Assembly: GCA_014382805.1 (NCBI GenBank)
Contig: JACNIZ010000220.1
Location: 1-47,055 of the forward strand
DNA length: 47,055 nucleotides
Source of the DNA: Planctomycetota bacterium
GTDB lineage: Bacteria > Planctomycetota > UBA1135
Reading direction: 5' to 3'
The translations under genes and the position numbers were made by a program. Positions 34,054 to 43,030 of this stretch are shown here, one piece after another; positions within the stretch are counted from its first letter, which is position 1, and every line of letters starts with the position of its first letter. Under the pieces are notes generated by a model. It searched no databases. It was not told where the DNA came from and was given only the letters and a program-made list of their open reading frames with translations.

Positions 34054-34963
34054 GCCACTGAATTAGCGTTGCGGACCAGTCGAGCTGTATTCCAAGCTGC
34101 TGCGCTCTATTGGTGTCGTAATTCACACTCCCCTTGGGCTTGTCAGAAAATTTAACCTCTAATTTGCGCTCGCCATTGGACGGTATCGACCGCTGCGAAC
34201 TTGAGCCGTGCGATAGCTCTTTTTCGCCTGTGGGCATGGACATGCCATGGCGGTCATCCCATATCTTTTTTGATCCCAACTTCAATTCGGTCACGCTGCC
34301 AGCACGATCTGCACTAAGTGAAAAGGACTTCATTTGGATGGTTTCGTCGGCCGAGCTAAATAAATCCACCTGGAAGGAATGGCTGGATTTGCGTTTCGCT
34401 GAATCGGCGCTTTTTTGTTCATTCAAGGGGCCGCTCTTTTCTCCGGAGCCGCTCAGCCTGGCCCGTAATGTGGTCAAGTGAAGTTCACCGCCGCGCCCAG
34501 CGGCCCAGGAAACGATTACGCGAATGCGCTTAAGGTTGGTGGAGCCATCTTTTTCTGGTTTAGTAGTATCGGGGTTTGCAGCAGCGACATTTTCAATCTC
34601 GACTCGACGTCGGAAACCGGCGAGGTCGGCCAGCTCACTGCCATCCAAGTGAATGGGAGGGGAATTATCTAGGCCGTCGTAGTCATCTATGTCGTCGTAT
34701 TTAAAGCGGTTTTTTTCTTCATCACCAAAGCTACCTTTAGGCTTGTCTGGATCTTCAAATTCCTTCGAGACGATTTCTTCCATCAAGGCGTCGGCATAAA
34801 TAACAGCGACGTCTTGAAAAGACTGGTCCACGCTTTGATTCGAAACTTCAGAATACAGGCCAACCAGTGGCGGTATGGCGATGCTCAACATGATTATCGC
34901 CGACACAACTTCTAACAAGCTGGTGCCAGTATTGCATCGGTTACGCCGAGTGGATTTCACCAT
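33881..34963 (-). CDS. Pseudopilin-like protein (GspI/PilV type) with a repeated C-terminal domain; end probably frameshifted
   Basis: As read, 360 residues. The prepilin-like N-terminus (TGTSLLEVVSAIIMLSIAIP, Glu five after the cleavage-site Thr/Ser) marks a minor pseudopilin. The mature part holds a globular domain and, at ~196-282, a domain shared with the next gene upstream (QMKSFSLSADRAG...KKIWDDRHGMSMPTG). The frame then runs 173 bp into the TPR gene with an unlike, Arg-rich tail. In the +1 frame the sequence reads TTPIERSSLEYSSTGPQR and stops at 34063, 9 bp before the TPR start, and 'RSSLEYS' resembles the end of the upstream paralog (KSTLSFK). I infer a one-base indel near 34105-34120; the true 3' end is probably 34063. 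Confidence 0.75.
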   Translation of the reverse strand: MVKSTRRNRCNTGTSLLEVVSAIIMLSIAIPPLVGLYSEVSNQSVDQSFQDVAVIYADALMEEIVSKEFEDPDKPKGSFGDEEKNRFKYDDIDDYDGLDNSPPIHLDGSELADLAGFRRRVEIENVAAANPDTTKPEKDGSTNLKRIRVIVSWAAGRGGELHLTTLRARLSGSGEKSGPLNEQKSADSAKRKSSHSFQVDLFSSADETIQMKSFSLSADRAGSVTELKLGSKKIWDDRHGMSMPTGEKELSHGSSSQRSIPSNGERKLEVKFSDKPKGSVNYDTNRAQQLGIQLDWSATLIQWHEKLLPVQISTTRQHDPRDSGCRLRYTASCFRRRLESTRAARLPDGLKHLQPGSSRK

Positions 34964-35727
34964 TGCACCTTGAAGCTCAAAGTGGATTTGGAGCCATCCA
35001 CAAAGTTGAGAATTAACGTGTAGGATCCGCTGCCCTTTTGCTTGCCCTTAAAACTAAGAATGACGTCTTCGCTTTCCTTGCTTTTGATCGTTCTACGACT
35101 TGCCGAGGAGCCAAATTTTTGCGTTCCGGTCGGCAGGCTCTTCCCTTTGCGATTAGACCAAATGGTATGCTTATCAAAGGTAAATCCGCTTAATAGCTTG
35201 CTCGATTGATCGGCGCTCATTTCGAACGATTGTAAAACTGCTTCTTTCGATGATGAGCTATAAAACTTCAGCTTGATTCGACTTGAGCCCGACTTTTCGG
35301 CCGATGCGCTGGTCTTGCTTTCATCAAGCGGGCTAGCTTTTCCCGCATCATCGTCGTCGTCAGAATCCTGCGACGACAATATCGTCAAGACTCGGGTCAC
35401 GCCAGCATTGCCGCGCTGCGATTTCGACGTGTACAGATCTCCTGACTTGGCCACGCTGTAGGTTCCGCCCGCAAAGTTGACAGGTATGCTCAATCCTTCT
35501 TCCACACTGGCGGCGTGCCAGAGGCCAGCTTCGGCGATCCATTGCGCCTGAACTGATTCCACCGAAATAACCGCTTGCATACGTTGCGAGCCAAAGGCTT
35601 CGGATAGCGCAACTCCGCACAATAGAAGGATCAACATTGCGGCGACGACAGGGACCAACACCGACCCGCCTTCAGCCGATGCGTCACGACCTGTAGAAAA
35701 ATTCCTGATCGGGCGGATGCATTTCAT
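34957..35727 (-). CDS. PilX/GspK-like minor pilin component with a repeated C-terminal domain
   Basis: The 256-residue protein has an N-terminal membrane helix of PilX/GspK type (GGSVLVPVVAAMLILLLCGV) that lacks the canonical Glu5. Then follow a helical-beta segment (QAQWIAEAGLWHAASV, typical of PilX), an acidic low-complexity linker (DSDDDDDAGK), and at ~149-256 the domain shared with the downstream pseudopilin (QSFEMSADQSS...HTIWSNRKGKSLPTG...KGSGSY). GspK-like proteins cap the pseudopilus tip. It overlaps the downstream gene by 7 bp and the upstream one by 4 bp. Confidence 0.75.
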   Translation of the reverse strand: MKCIRPIRNFSTGRDASAEGGSVLVPVVAAMLILLLCGVALSEAFGSQRMQAVISVESVQAQWIAEAGLWHAASVEEGLSIPVNFAGGTYSVAKSGDLYTSKSQRGNAGVTRVLTILSSQDSDDDDDAGKASPLDESKTSASAEKSGSSRIKLKFYSSSSKEAVLQSFEMSADQSSKLLSGFTFDKHTIWSNRKGKSLPTGTQKFGSSASRRTIKSKESEDVILSFKGKQKGSGSYTLILNFVDGSKSTLSFKVQW

Positions 35728-36233
35728 AACCCTATCCGTCTTGGAAAAATTGGCATGCGCACACGCTGGAAGGCTTTGCCAGCAGTTAGGGTGAAATCAA
35801 CTTCCACCAAATGTAGGTCTGCCGATACTTTGGCGGCTTTGCCATCCTTCGCCCAATACTTGAAGGTGAACTCAGACAATCCACTGGCCAGCAAATCACC
35901 ATTGCGAGTCAGGTTTTTTCCGTCATACTTATATTCAATGCTACTGCCAAGAGAGTCTTTGAACTGAAAAGCGTTGGCGGAAAACTTGGCGATGTCTTCG
36001 GTGCTCTGCAAATCTCTAACTTCATTGCTTAGCCGTTGAATGGCCAAGTTACTTTTGTAAGACATATCAATTGCTGGCACCGCCCGTGCATATACCTTCA
36101 TCGACTCCATGATCGCGAAAGAAGAAACACCGCCAACTATGCTCAAAATCACCATGACCATGATTAGTTCAATCAGCGTGTAGCCCCCGTTTTGGAGTTT
36201 GCAATGCCGAATAGGAGCATAACCGCGCATCAC
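35724..36233 (-). CDS. Minor pseudopilin (GspJ/PilW-like)
   Basis: A 169-residue protein with a textbook class-III signal: the cleavage site is in NGG-YTLIELIMVMVILSIVG, giving a mature N-terminal Tyr with Glu5. The rest is a globular domain with RLSNEVRDL and a beta-rich end. It is a minor pilin/pseudopilin of the inner-membrane assembly, processed by a prepilin peptidase (not in this window). It overlaps both neighbours by 4 bp (ATGA), so the four pseudopilin-like genes are translationally coupled. Confidence 0.85.
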   Translation of the reverse strand: MMRGYAPIRHCKLQNGGYTLIELIMVMVILSIVGGVSSFAIMESMKVYARAVPAIDMSYKSNLAIQRLSNEVRDLQSTEDIAKFSANAFQFKDSLGSSIEYKYDGKNLTRNGDLLASGLSEFTFKYWAKDGKAAKVSADLHLVEVDFTLTAGKAFQRVRMPIFPRRIGL

Positions 36234-36757
36234 TTCACCCTCACCAGGCCGGTGTTTTTGGTAACGCTTACTATTGATCCGCCGGTCAAGCTGAGGGTAA
36301 AATCGTCCACCAATAGCGCGCCTTTGCTATCGCTCGGAGCTCCGGCAGCGTTGAACCATAATTCATTCCCGTCCAAGGATATGGCAACTATTCCGACGCC
36401 GTCGGCCCCTAACTGCAGCACCATTGGGCTCCGAGTTAATGGATCTGATAACGGCTGACGGAATTTTTTACCCGGTTTGCTTGGATCGTCCACGAAAACC
36501 TGGATCAGGTCATTGGCAACGTCGACGACCGCATAAGTGTTGTTTCCGCTTCCCATCGCCCAACGCTGCGCGTGCACCAAAACTGTGCGAACTCTGGTTG
36601 CTGCCACATTTTCCTGCGACGCCTTGAGCCCATGGATCGAGGTCACTGCCGCTCCTGAGAGTATTACCAATAGAACCATGACTATAGTTAATTCAATCAA
36701 AGTAAAGCCGTCGACATGAGCAACGTTTTTACTTCTCTGGGACTGAAAAATTTCCAT
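36230..36757 (-). CDS. Pseudopilin (GspH/FimT-like)
   Basis: The 175-residue protein has the prepilin motif DG-FTLIELTIVMVLLVILSG (Glu5 present), then helix and beta-rich GspH domain elements (NVAATRVRTVLVHAQRWAM, YAVVDVANDLIQVFVDDP, VAISLDGNELWFNAAG). GspH-type proteins form the pseudopilus tip complex. No major pseudopilin (GspG) is encoded here, so either this protein fills that role or GspG lies elsewhere. A 116-bp gap containing a small hairpin separates it from gspF upstream. Confidence 0.85.
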   Translation of the reverse strand: MEIFQSQRSKNVAHVDGFTLIELTIVMVLLVILSGAAVTSIHGLKASQENVAATRVRTVLVHAQRWAMGSGNNTYAVVDVANDLIQVFVDDPSKPGKKFRQPLSDPLTRSPMVLQLGADGVGIVAISLDGNELWFNAAGAPSDSKGALLVDDFTLSLTGGSIVSVTKNTGLVRVK

Positions 36758-36803
36758 TTGTCTACAAATCTGAAATGCAAATCAAGGTGCCTACAGAATC
36801 TCC

Positions 36804-36821
36804 CCGACAAGCTATTGTCGG
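36804..36821 (-). other. Small hairpin between gspF-like and gspH-like genes
   Basis: CCGACAA (36804-36810) and TTGTCGG (36815-36821) form a 7-bp perfect stem with a 4-base loop and no T tract. It sits in the only sizeable gap (116 bp) of the operon, between the platform protein and the pseudopilins. It could act as an RNA-processing or stabilising element that raises pseudopilin transcript level; that is inference. Confidence 0.3.
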
Positions 36822-36873
36822 AAATTCAGTGAAATTTCTTGAGCCCCGCCCTAAATTCGCCCGCTTGAACGGT

Positions 36874-38139
36874 TTATTCCACGACCTTGACCATATCCCA
36901 CATGGGCAGAAAAACCGCCAGGGCGACGAACAGGACAATTACCGCCAGGACTAAAGTGAGCAATGGTTCAATCAACGTCGCCACCGTTTTTGTTTGGTAG
37001 CGCAATTCCTTCTTAAAGCGCCTGACAACCGCAAAACAAGCTCGTTCCATTGATCCCGTGGATTCTCCATTGGCCAACATCTGCCTGGCCTCTTGTGGAA
37101 AACAATCGGATTTCTCCATACCTGTCGTCATGGTTTCGCCCACCGAAATTTCAGTGGCGACATTTAAAATATCTTGCTTGATTTTGGAATTTCCAGTGGT
37201 GCTTGCGGCAGTCTGCAGTGCCTCCAAAATCGGCACACCAGCCTGAGTGAACAATCCAAGAATTTGAATAACTTGAAGGGTGATTGCGGTTTGAACCAGC
37301 TTGCCAATGACTGGAATTTTCAAAATGATTCGGTCCATTTTGCGCCGAACCTTTGGCCGTCGAAACAAGGCTTTTAGTGCAAAACCGAGGGCAACTAATC
37401 CGCCAACGATAAACAAAAGGTTGTTGGAAATAAAATCACTGCCATTAATCAAGATTTTGGTCGCCAGGGGTAATTCCGAACCGAATCCGGAATAAAACGT
37501 GGCGAAGCGTGGAACCACAAACACCATTAAAACTACGATGGCAATGCACAAGGTAACAATCACGATTGCCGGGTACATAATGGCCGATTTAAGATCCGAT
37601 CGCACCTCCATATCCGCCTCTAAATATTCGGCCAGATTCTCTAGCATATTGTCCAGAGTGCCGGATTTTTCACCTGCCGAAATCGTTCCGGTGTAAACAG
37701 CCGGAAACACACGTGGGTGCTTCTCCATTGCCTCCGAAAGGGAAATACCACTTTCCAAGTCGACGCAAATCCCGGCCAAGACACGCTTGAAGTTTGGGTT
37801 TTTTATCAAACCACGAACCGACTTCAAAGCTCCCATAATTGGTATACCTGCACTCAACGATCCACTCAGTTGCAATGAAAATTGCATTAATTCCTTGCGG
37901 CTTACCTTAGTGCCACCCTTTTTTCTTTGCTTAGCGGTGAGCAGGGTCCGCCCCGACCCTTTGCTTTCCCCTTGTGTGTTCCCTATCGCATACTCAGCAA
38001 CGGCTACCGCGCTCACTGAAATAGGGAACAGCCCGTCGCGCTGCAGCAAAGTCAGAGCTTCGCGCTTGGAGTTTGCTTGAATGACTTTTTCAATGACGGA
38101 GCCCGCCTCATTTCGGGTTCTGCATGCAAAGGAGGTCAT
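36874..38139 (-). CDS. gspF: Inner-membrane platform protein of type II secretion / type IV pilus (GspF/PilC)
   Basis: The 421-residue protein is of normal family length. It has two T2SSF domains: ~85-215 (FSLQLSGSLSAGIPIMGAL, VFPAVYTGTISAGEKSG) and ~285-415 (ILGLFTQAGVPILEALQTA, MLANGESTGSMERA). Three membrane segments are visible (~188-210, ~238-258, ~390-412). The protein anchors the ATPase and pulls pseudopilin subunits from the membrane. Its start overlaps the stop of the ATPase gene by 4 bp (ATGA), giving coupled translation. Confidence 0.94.
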   Translation of the reverse strand: MTSFACRTRNEAGSVIEKVIQANSKREALTLLQRDGLFPISVSAVAVAEYAIGNTQGESKGSGRTLLTAKQRKKGGTKVSRKELMQFSLQLSGSLSAGIPIMGALKSVRGLIKNPNFKRVLAGICVDLESGISLSEAMEKHPRVFPAVYTGTISAGEKSGTLDNMLENLAEYLEADMEVRSDLKSAIMYPAIVIVTLCIAIVVLMVFVVPRFATFYSGFGSELPLATKILINGSDFISNNLLFIVGGLVALGFALKALFRRPKVRRKMDRIILKIPVIGKLVQTAITLQVIQILGLFTQAGVPILEALQTAASTTGNSKIKQDILNVATEISVGETMTTGMEKSDCFPQEARQMLANGESTGSMERACFAVVRRFKKELRYQTKTVATLIEPLLTLVLAVIVLFVALAVFLPMWDMVKVVE

Positions 38140-40325
38140 GCGGTCAGATCCTCACTTTTTTCCACATTCACAGTTCCGATAATGCGAGCGACTTCCTCCA
38201 CAGTGGTCAAACCTTCTGAAAGTTTTTGAATACCGTCCGAACGTAAATCCATGACTAGCGCTCTTTCGGCTTCGATTTCGATCTCGTCGCGATTGCCTGC
38301 ACCGAGTAGGGCGGAACTCAACCCAGCTGTCATCTCCAGCATTTCATACAACCCCAAACGGCCTTTATAGCCTGTATTTAGGCATTGGCTGCAGCCTTCG
38401 CCCCGCATAAAGCTAATTTCCGCCGGATCCTGAATGCCCAATCCCGCGATTAAGCGAGGCTCCGGCTTGTCTTCGGTGGCGCAATTGCTGCAAATCCTAC
38501 GCACCAGACGCTGCGCCACCACTGCCTGCAAAGACGACGTAATTAAAAACGGAGGAATGCCAATCTCGCTCAAACGCACGATGGCGCCTGCAGCACTATT
38601 GGTATGCAGAGTGCTCAAAACCAAGTGGCCAGTCAGTGCCGCTTGTACTGCTAACTCAGCGGTTTCAGCATCGCGAATTTCGCCGAGCATGATCACGTCA
38701 GGATCTTGGCGCAAAATGCTGCGAAGTCCAGCGGCGAAGGTCAGACCAGCTTTGGGATTCACTTCGGTTTGGCGCAACAGGGGCATGCGCTTTTCGACGG
38801 GATCTTCCACTGTCACAACATTACGCTCAATCGTGCTCAACCGATCTAATGCAGCGTAAAGCGTGGTGGTCTTGCCGCTACCCGTTGGGCCAGTCACCAA
38901 TATCATTCCGTGCGGCTGCTCGAGCCCGGATTTTAGCTTTGATAGCGCCACGGAGGGAATCCCGAGATCGTCTAAACCGATCATGTCATCCCCGGAAAGC
39001 AGTAGTCTCATTACTACATTTTCACCGTGAACTGTTGGGATAGTCGAAACTCGAACGTCGATGTTGCCCTGACTAATTTTCATTCCAAAGTGACCATCTT
39101 GCGGCCGCCGCGTATCGGCGATATCCAACTTCGACATTACCTTCAAGCGCGAAACTATCGGAGCGTGTTGCTGGCGCGGATGAACTGACTTTTCATGCAG
39201 GATTCCGTCGACGCGCACTCGGACGCGCCCGAGATCGCGCTCAGGCTCGATGTGAATATCACTCACCCCGCTTACCGCAGACTCCTCGATAATTGAGTTT
39301 ACTAAGCGCACAATCTCGTTGGAGCTGCAAGCTGCTTCGAGTTCGTCCTCTTCCGTGGTCTCCTCCACCTCCTCAACCTTAGCCTCAACTTCGGTTGGAT
39401 CATCACTTTGGCGACGAATGGATTCCAACAGCTTTTGCATGCACGTTTTGGCAAGTAAACATGGGTCAACTTGAGAATTGGTACGCAAGCGCACCTGGTC
39501 GATGACCGCCAAATCCATTGGGTCAACCATGCCCAGGGTCAAAATGCCGTCCATGGAAAATAGGGGGAACACTTGGTTGCGGAAAATCAGCTCCCTCGGC
39601 AAGATCTCGTTGTTGCCACTGCAAATTTCATAGGACAACGTATTCGCATACGGCACACCTAGCTCCATAGCATTTGCGCATGCAATTTGCTCATCCAACA
39701 CCGCGCCAGAATTGAGCAAGGCGCGGTCTAGTGGCAGCTTGGTGCCAGCCGCCTTATTCAGAACTTCGGTTAACTGTTGCTCGTTCAATACCCCATCGCG
39801 AACCAACCGAACTGCCCAAGCAGGAACCGACCTTGTTAGCAGTGATAAATTTGCCTCGAGTTCAGCAGAGCCATCTTTAGCCTTAGTGTCGCCTTGGGTA
39901 ATTGCATTGCACCGCAGCCATAACGCATGCAAAAGCTTCGAATCAGAGTCCACAAGCTCAATGTAGATTTGATACAACGGTTGCGCGCTGATCATTTTCA
40001 CTTTGCGCACCGACCCGATCAGGTAGGGCAATCCACCTTTGTCGGTTTTTGGCAAGTCAGCTGTATCTGTGAACTCCAATTTCAATTCAGCATTCTTCGG
40101 CAAAAAAACTGGCGACAAAATATCTATCCCATCTTCACGAACCAATTGAACGCTCACCGCAACTGGACCGCGCCGTCGGCTTAGGACCACCTGCTCGGCC
40201 GAATTCTCTTCAACGGAGATGTAAGCCCTAGGCTTAGCCTCCACGCCAGAAGACGCGGCTGGGGCGGATAATGCCTCAGGGATTGGGTTCATGAAATTTA
40301 GTGGATGAGCGAGCACCCCCACCAT
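38136..40325 (-). CDS. gspE: Type II secretion / type IV pilus assembly ATPase (GspE/PilB)
   Basis: The 729-residue protein contains an unusual N-terminal beta domain (~33-135, PilZ-like by pattern: LSRRRGPVAVSVQLVREDGIDIL) before the standard MshEN/GspE-N domain (~165-265). The ATPase core follows: Walker A GPTGSGKTT at 479-487, Walker B VIMLGEIRD near 545, and the His box TGHLVLSTLHTN. Two zinc cysteine pairs, C612xxC615 (CSNC) and C645xxC648 (CSQC), are intact. It powers pseudopilus assembly. The start is uncertain between ATG 40325 and ATG 40292; both leave the domains intact. It opens the minus-strand operon. Confidence 0.95.
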   Translation of the reverse strand: MVGVLAHPLNFMNPIPEALSAPAASSGVEAKPRAYISVEENSAEQVVLSRRRGPVAVSVQLVREDGIDILSPVFLPKNAELKLEFTDTADLPKTDKGGLPYLIGSVRKVKMISAQPLYQIYIELVDSDSKLLHALWLRCNAITQGDTKAKDGSAELEANLSLLTRSVPAWAVRLVRDGVLNEQQLTEVLNKAAGTKLPLDRALLNSGAVLDEQIACANAMELGVPYANTLSYEICSGNNEILPRELIFRNQVFPLFSMDGILTLGMVDPMDLAVIDQVRLRTNSQVDPCLLAKTCMQKLLESIRRQSDDPTEVEAKVEEVEETTEEDELEAACSSNEIVRLVNSIIEESAVSGVSDIHIEPERDLGRVRVRVDGILHEKSVHPRQQHAPIVSRLKVMSKLDIADTRRPQDGHFGMKISQGNIDVRVSTIPTVHGENVVMRLLLSGDDMIGLDDLGIPSVALSKLKSGLEQPHGMILVTGPTGSGKTTTLYAALDRLSTIERNVVTVEDPVEKRMPLLRQTEVNPKAGLTFAAGLRSILRQDPDVIMLGEIRDAETAELAVQAALTGHLVLSTLHTNSAAGAIVRLSEIGIPPFLITSSLQAVVAQRLVRRICSNCATEDKPEPRLIAGLGIQDPAEISFMRGEGCSQCLNTGYKGRLGLYEMLEMTAGLSSALLGAGNRDEIEIEAERALVMDLRSDGIQKLSEGLTTVEEVARIIGTVNVEKSEDLTA

Positions 40326-40408
40326 CCCAGGCAGAGGGACGATAGGTTCCGTTTGGTATATCGACCTGTTTAGGGTCGGCCTTTAATTCAAGACTAAACT
40401 CATCAGCG

Positions 40409-41380
40409 TTACCGTTTTCGGTGACGCTTCAACGCCGACGCAACCAATTGACGGGTGAAGCCTTCGTGGCCGGCCGGGTCGTGACTCAAGCATAAATCGG
40501 CGCTAGCGGCGTCGGCGGGTGGATAATACAAACCGCAATTGGGGTTGATCTCCAGCATATAGGGCGTTCCGTCGGGGGATACGCGAATGTCGCAACGGCC
40601 AAAACTGGCTCCGTTTAGCTCCAAAAAGAAGCGTGCAGATTCATCTCGAATGCGTTTGTTCAACTTAGGATCGTTCACCGGCACTGCGCTCAGGCCGCTG
40701 TAATCCTCCCATTTTAGATCGGAATGCTTAAAAGTTTCGCCACTGGGGAATTGGTATTGAATGGGTGTATAGGTGGTCGGTTTTTTGGGATTCTTGGGAT
40801 TTTCCGCCACCAAAACTGTGCATTCCGTGCCCGGAATATATTCCTCGATCAAAGCCGCACCATGTTTAGAAATGATTTTATTCGCCTGCCGACGCAACCC
40901 GGCCAGCGTTTGTACTCGCGAATGACGACTGAGATCAATGCTCGAATAACTGCAATGATGCTTCACAAATAGCGGAAAGCGCAGTTTCTCCGCCGCTCGA
41001 TCTACCTGCTCCTCATTCTTGACAATTCGCCAGGCTGGGGTTTCGATCCCCAATCGTTTACACGCTGCCTTCATTTGCCGACGTGTAGGCTCAAAAAACT
41101 GGGTTGTCGCGCCGGTGAATGGAACTCCATGCCTTTCTAAAGTGCGCACCACTTCAACACCCGGGCTTTCTTGATCAGCGGCGCCGTCGCAAAGGTTAAA
41201 GTATAGGTCGAAGCCCTCTTTAACCAGCGCGTTTACTTTTTTAACGGATGTGTATTTATCATCTAAGACTGCAAGCGTCCAATCTTCGTCTGGCAAATAA
41301 GGACGCGGATCGCATGGCCAGTCACCATCAGGCAAAGGACCTGAGTCTAATTCTTGGTTTGTCAGTAAGCAGATGCGCAA
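40409..41380 (-). CDS. ATP-grasp ligase, D-alanine-D-alanine ligase-like
   Basis: A 323-residue ATP-grasp enzyme. Visible: an N-terminal Rossmann part (DLYFNLCDGAADQESPG, VVRTLERHGVPFTGATT), the central ATP-binding region (FPLFVKHHCSYSSID, ALIEEYIPGTECTV), and the metal and substrate end (GRCDIRVSPDGTPYMLEINP with D264, E277, N279). It is the Ddl-like clade used by many uncharacterised peptide-forming enzymes; the N-terminus deviates from true Ddl, so cell-wall dipeptide synthesis is unlikely to be its job. It follows norR on the same strand after 35 bp. A near-perfect hairpin (40405-40428) spans its stop codon. Confidence 0.85.
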   Translation of the reverse strand: MRICLLTNQELDSGPLPDGDWPCDPRPYLPDEDWTLAVLDDKYTSVKKVNALVKEGFDLYFNLCDGAADQESPGVEVVRTLERHGVPFTGATTQFFEPTRRQMKAACKRLGIETPAWRIVKNEEQVDRAAEKLRFPLFVKHHCSYSSIDLSRHSRVQTLAGLRRQANKIISKHGAALIEEYIPGTECTVLVAENPKNPKKPTTYTPIQYQFPSGETFKHSDLKWEDYSGLSAVPVNDPKLNKRIRDESARFFLELNGASFGRCDIRVSPDGTPYMLEINPNCGLYYPPADAASADLCLSHDPAGHEGFTRQLVASALKRHRKR

Positions 41381-41415
41381 AACTTGTTTTACGAAGGTGG
41401 GGCAAGAGGTTGTTA

Positions 41416-43002
41416 CTACTTCAAGCCTAACCTTGCAGCCAAGTTATGCAAATTACTGCGATGCAAGCCTAGTTCCTTCGCAGCTTGTGACCATACACCA
41501 TGATTACGTTTTAATGCCGCGAGTATTACCTGACGCTTGAATTCAACTAGCTGCTCACTTAATGGACGACCATCAATGGCTTTCATGTCAGGCGCAGCTA
41601 ATTGTTGATGGCTATACCTATCTTCAGAGTCGGCCTTTGATTTAGTTTTGACGAAGTCCTGCCCTAAATGGCGTGGCCGAATCCATACCGGCTCTCCTTT
41701 GGCCGATGATTTTGCTGCTTTGAGCACTGCTCTAGAGATGACATTCTCTAATTCACGAACATTTCCAGGCCACGCATAGGCCATTAATGCCTGCGGGGAA
41801 TCACTGTGCAATCGAACCGGTCCCAAACCCAATTGGCGGCGTGCTTGATCACAGAACGAACCTGCCAGCAATGGTATATCGTCCTTCATGTCGGTTAAAC
41901 GCGGCGTATGAATCCGGCAAACGTCCAAACGATGCAAAAGATCAGCACGGAATGCTCCCGCTTGGACCTCACGAACCAGTTCACGGTTCGTCGCCGAAAA
42001 AACGCGAACATCTACGTGTAAATGACGATCGGAGCCGACCCGCTGAATCTCTCCGGTTTGCAAAACGCGCAATAATTTCGGTTGAATGGAAAGTGGTAAT
42101 TCGCCGATTTCATCCAAAAATAGGCAGCCACCGTCCGCAACTTGAAATTTGCCACGTCGCTCATTGCTTGCCCCAGTAAAAGCGCCTTTAATATGACCAA
42201 ATAACTCGCTTTCCACAACGGATTCGGGCAGGGCCGCACAATTAACGTAAACCAACGGCTTTTTGGAGCGCCAAGATTCAGCATGCAACGTTCGCACGAC
42301 GAGTTCCTTGCCGGTGCCTGTTTCTCCGGTGACGAGTACCGGATAGTCTGATTGCGCAAAGACGGAGATTTCCTCGCGCAATGCTTGCAATCGATCGCTG
42401 CGCCCGAGGAGGCCACCGCCCCGACGCTCCAATATCCCATGAACTAAATCTTGGGCCACCAAACCATTGTTTCGAGCACTCCGTTCTAGCGCCTCCATAA
42501 TTTCCGAGGTATGAAGAGCCGCCCCCGCCAAAGCCCCTAGTGCGGACAAAAAGGATGTGCTGATTCCGTCGAAAGCATTCGATGTTAAAGAATCTAGGGT
42601 TAGCGTTCCTACAAGTTGGTTTTGAACTCGGAGTGGGATGCCCAAACAAGCGTGGATGTGGTCGCTTAGGTTGGGTGCACCTTCCACTAGGCCCTCAAAT
42701 GGATCAGGCAGCGGGCTATTTATTGGAAAGCGTGTTGGCTGTGGTTGTCGGCAGACCTCGGCTAGCCGTGGATGATCCGCTACCACAAATTGTCGGCCAA
42801 GCGCGTCGGGCACCAGGCCATGAGTGGCGAGAGGATGTAAGGCCTCTCCCTGCAAGCGCAGCAAAGTTACCGCGTCGGCTGGTAGGGCTTGGCGAACCGC
42901 ATCGACTAAGCGTTGGTATCGGTCCTGGCTTTGCAAACTCGAACTCAGGTCGAGAGCAATCTGAAACAGGAGGTCAAATTCGTCAATTGTTACCTTTTTC
43001 AT
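41416..43002 (-). CDS. norR: Nitric-oxide-responsive sigma-54 activator NorR
   Basis: The 528-residue protein has the NorR plan. The GAF domain (~8-168) carries the NO-sensing iron-site residues by alignment with E. coli NorR: D100 (DPFEGL), H117 and C119 (HACLGIPL), D137 (TLTLD). The AAA+ domain (~198-430) has Walker A GETGTGKE (226-233), the sigma-54 contact loop GAFTGA (273-278) and LFLDEIGEL. A Fis-type HTH closes the protein (WSQAAKELGLHRSNLHNLA). NO binding to the GAF iron should release the ATPase to open a sigma-54 promoter. It is divergent from the hemerythrin-norCBQD genes, with NorR-type repeats and a sigma-54 promoter in the 164-bp gap. Confidence 0.93.
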   Translation of the reverse strand: MKKVTIDEFDLLFQIALDLSSSLQSQDRYQRLVDAVRQALPADAVTLLRLQGEALHPLATHGLVPDALGRQFVVADHPRLAEVCRQPQPTRFPINSPLPDPFEGLVEGAPNLSDHIHACLGIPLRVQNQLVGTLTLDSLTSNAFDGISTSFLSALGALAGAALHTSEIMEALERSARNNGLVAQDLVHGILERRGGGLLGRSDRLQALREEISVFAQSDYPVLVTGETGTGKELVVRTLHAESWRSKKPLVYVNCAALPESVVESELFGHIKGAFTGASNERRGKFQVADGGCLFLDEIGELPLSIQPKLLRVLQTGEIQRVGSDRHLHVDVRVFSATNRELVREVQAGAFRADLLHRLDVCRIHTPRLTDMKDDIPLLAGSFCDQARRQLGLGPVRLHSDSPQALMAYAWPGNVRELENVISRAVLKAAKSSAKGEPVWIRPRHLGQDFVKTKSKADSEDRYSHQQLAAPDMKAIDGRPLSEQLVEFKRQVILAALKRNHGVWSQAAKELGLHRSNLHNLAARLGLK

Positions 43003-43006
43003 AACT

Positions 43007-43023
43007 GTTACTTTTCAAACAAC
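43007..43023. promoter_or_regulatory. Probable NorR binding site 1
   Basis: GTTAC-N7-ACAAC, an inverted repeat with two mismatches in the left half compared with site 2. Its centre is 24 bp from that of site 2, so both face the same side of the helix after about two turns, as multimer-forming activators require. Confidence 0.5.
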
Positions 43024-43030
43024 TTCATGG

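Noticed and set aside
40405-40428. Hairpin over the stop codon of the ATP-grasp gene as a terminator
   Set aside because: The stem is imperfect and lacks a T tract on the minus strand; it begins inside the coding region, so it is not listed as a separate feature.
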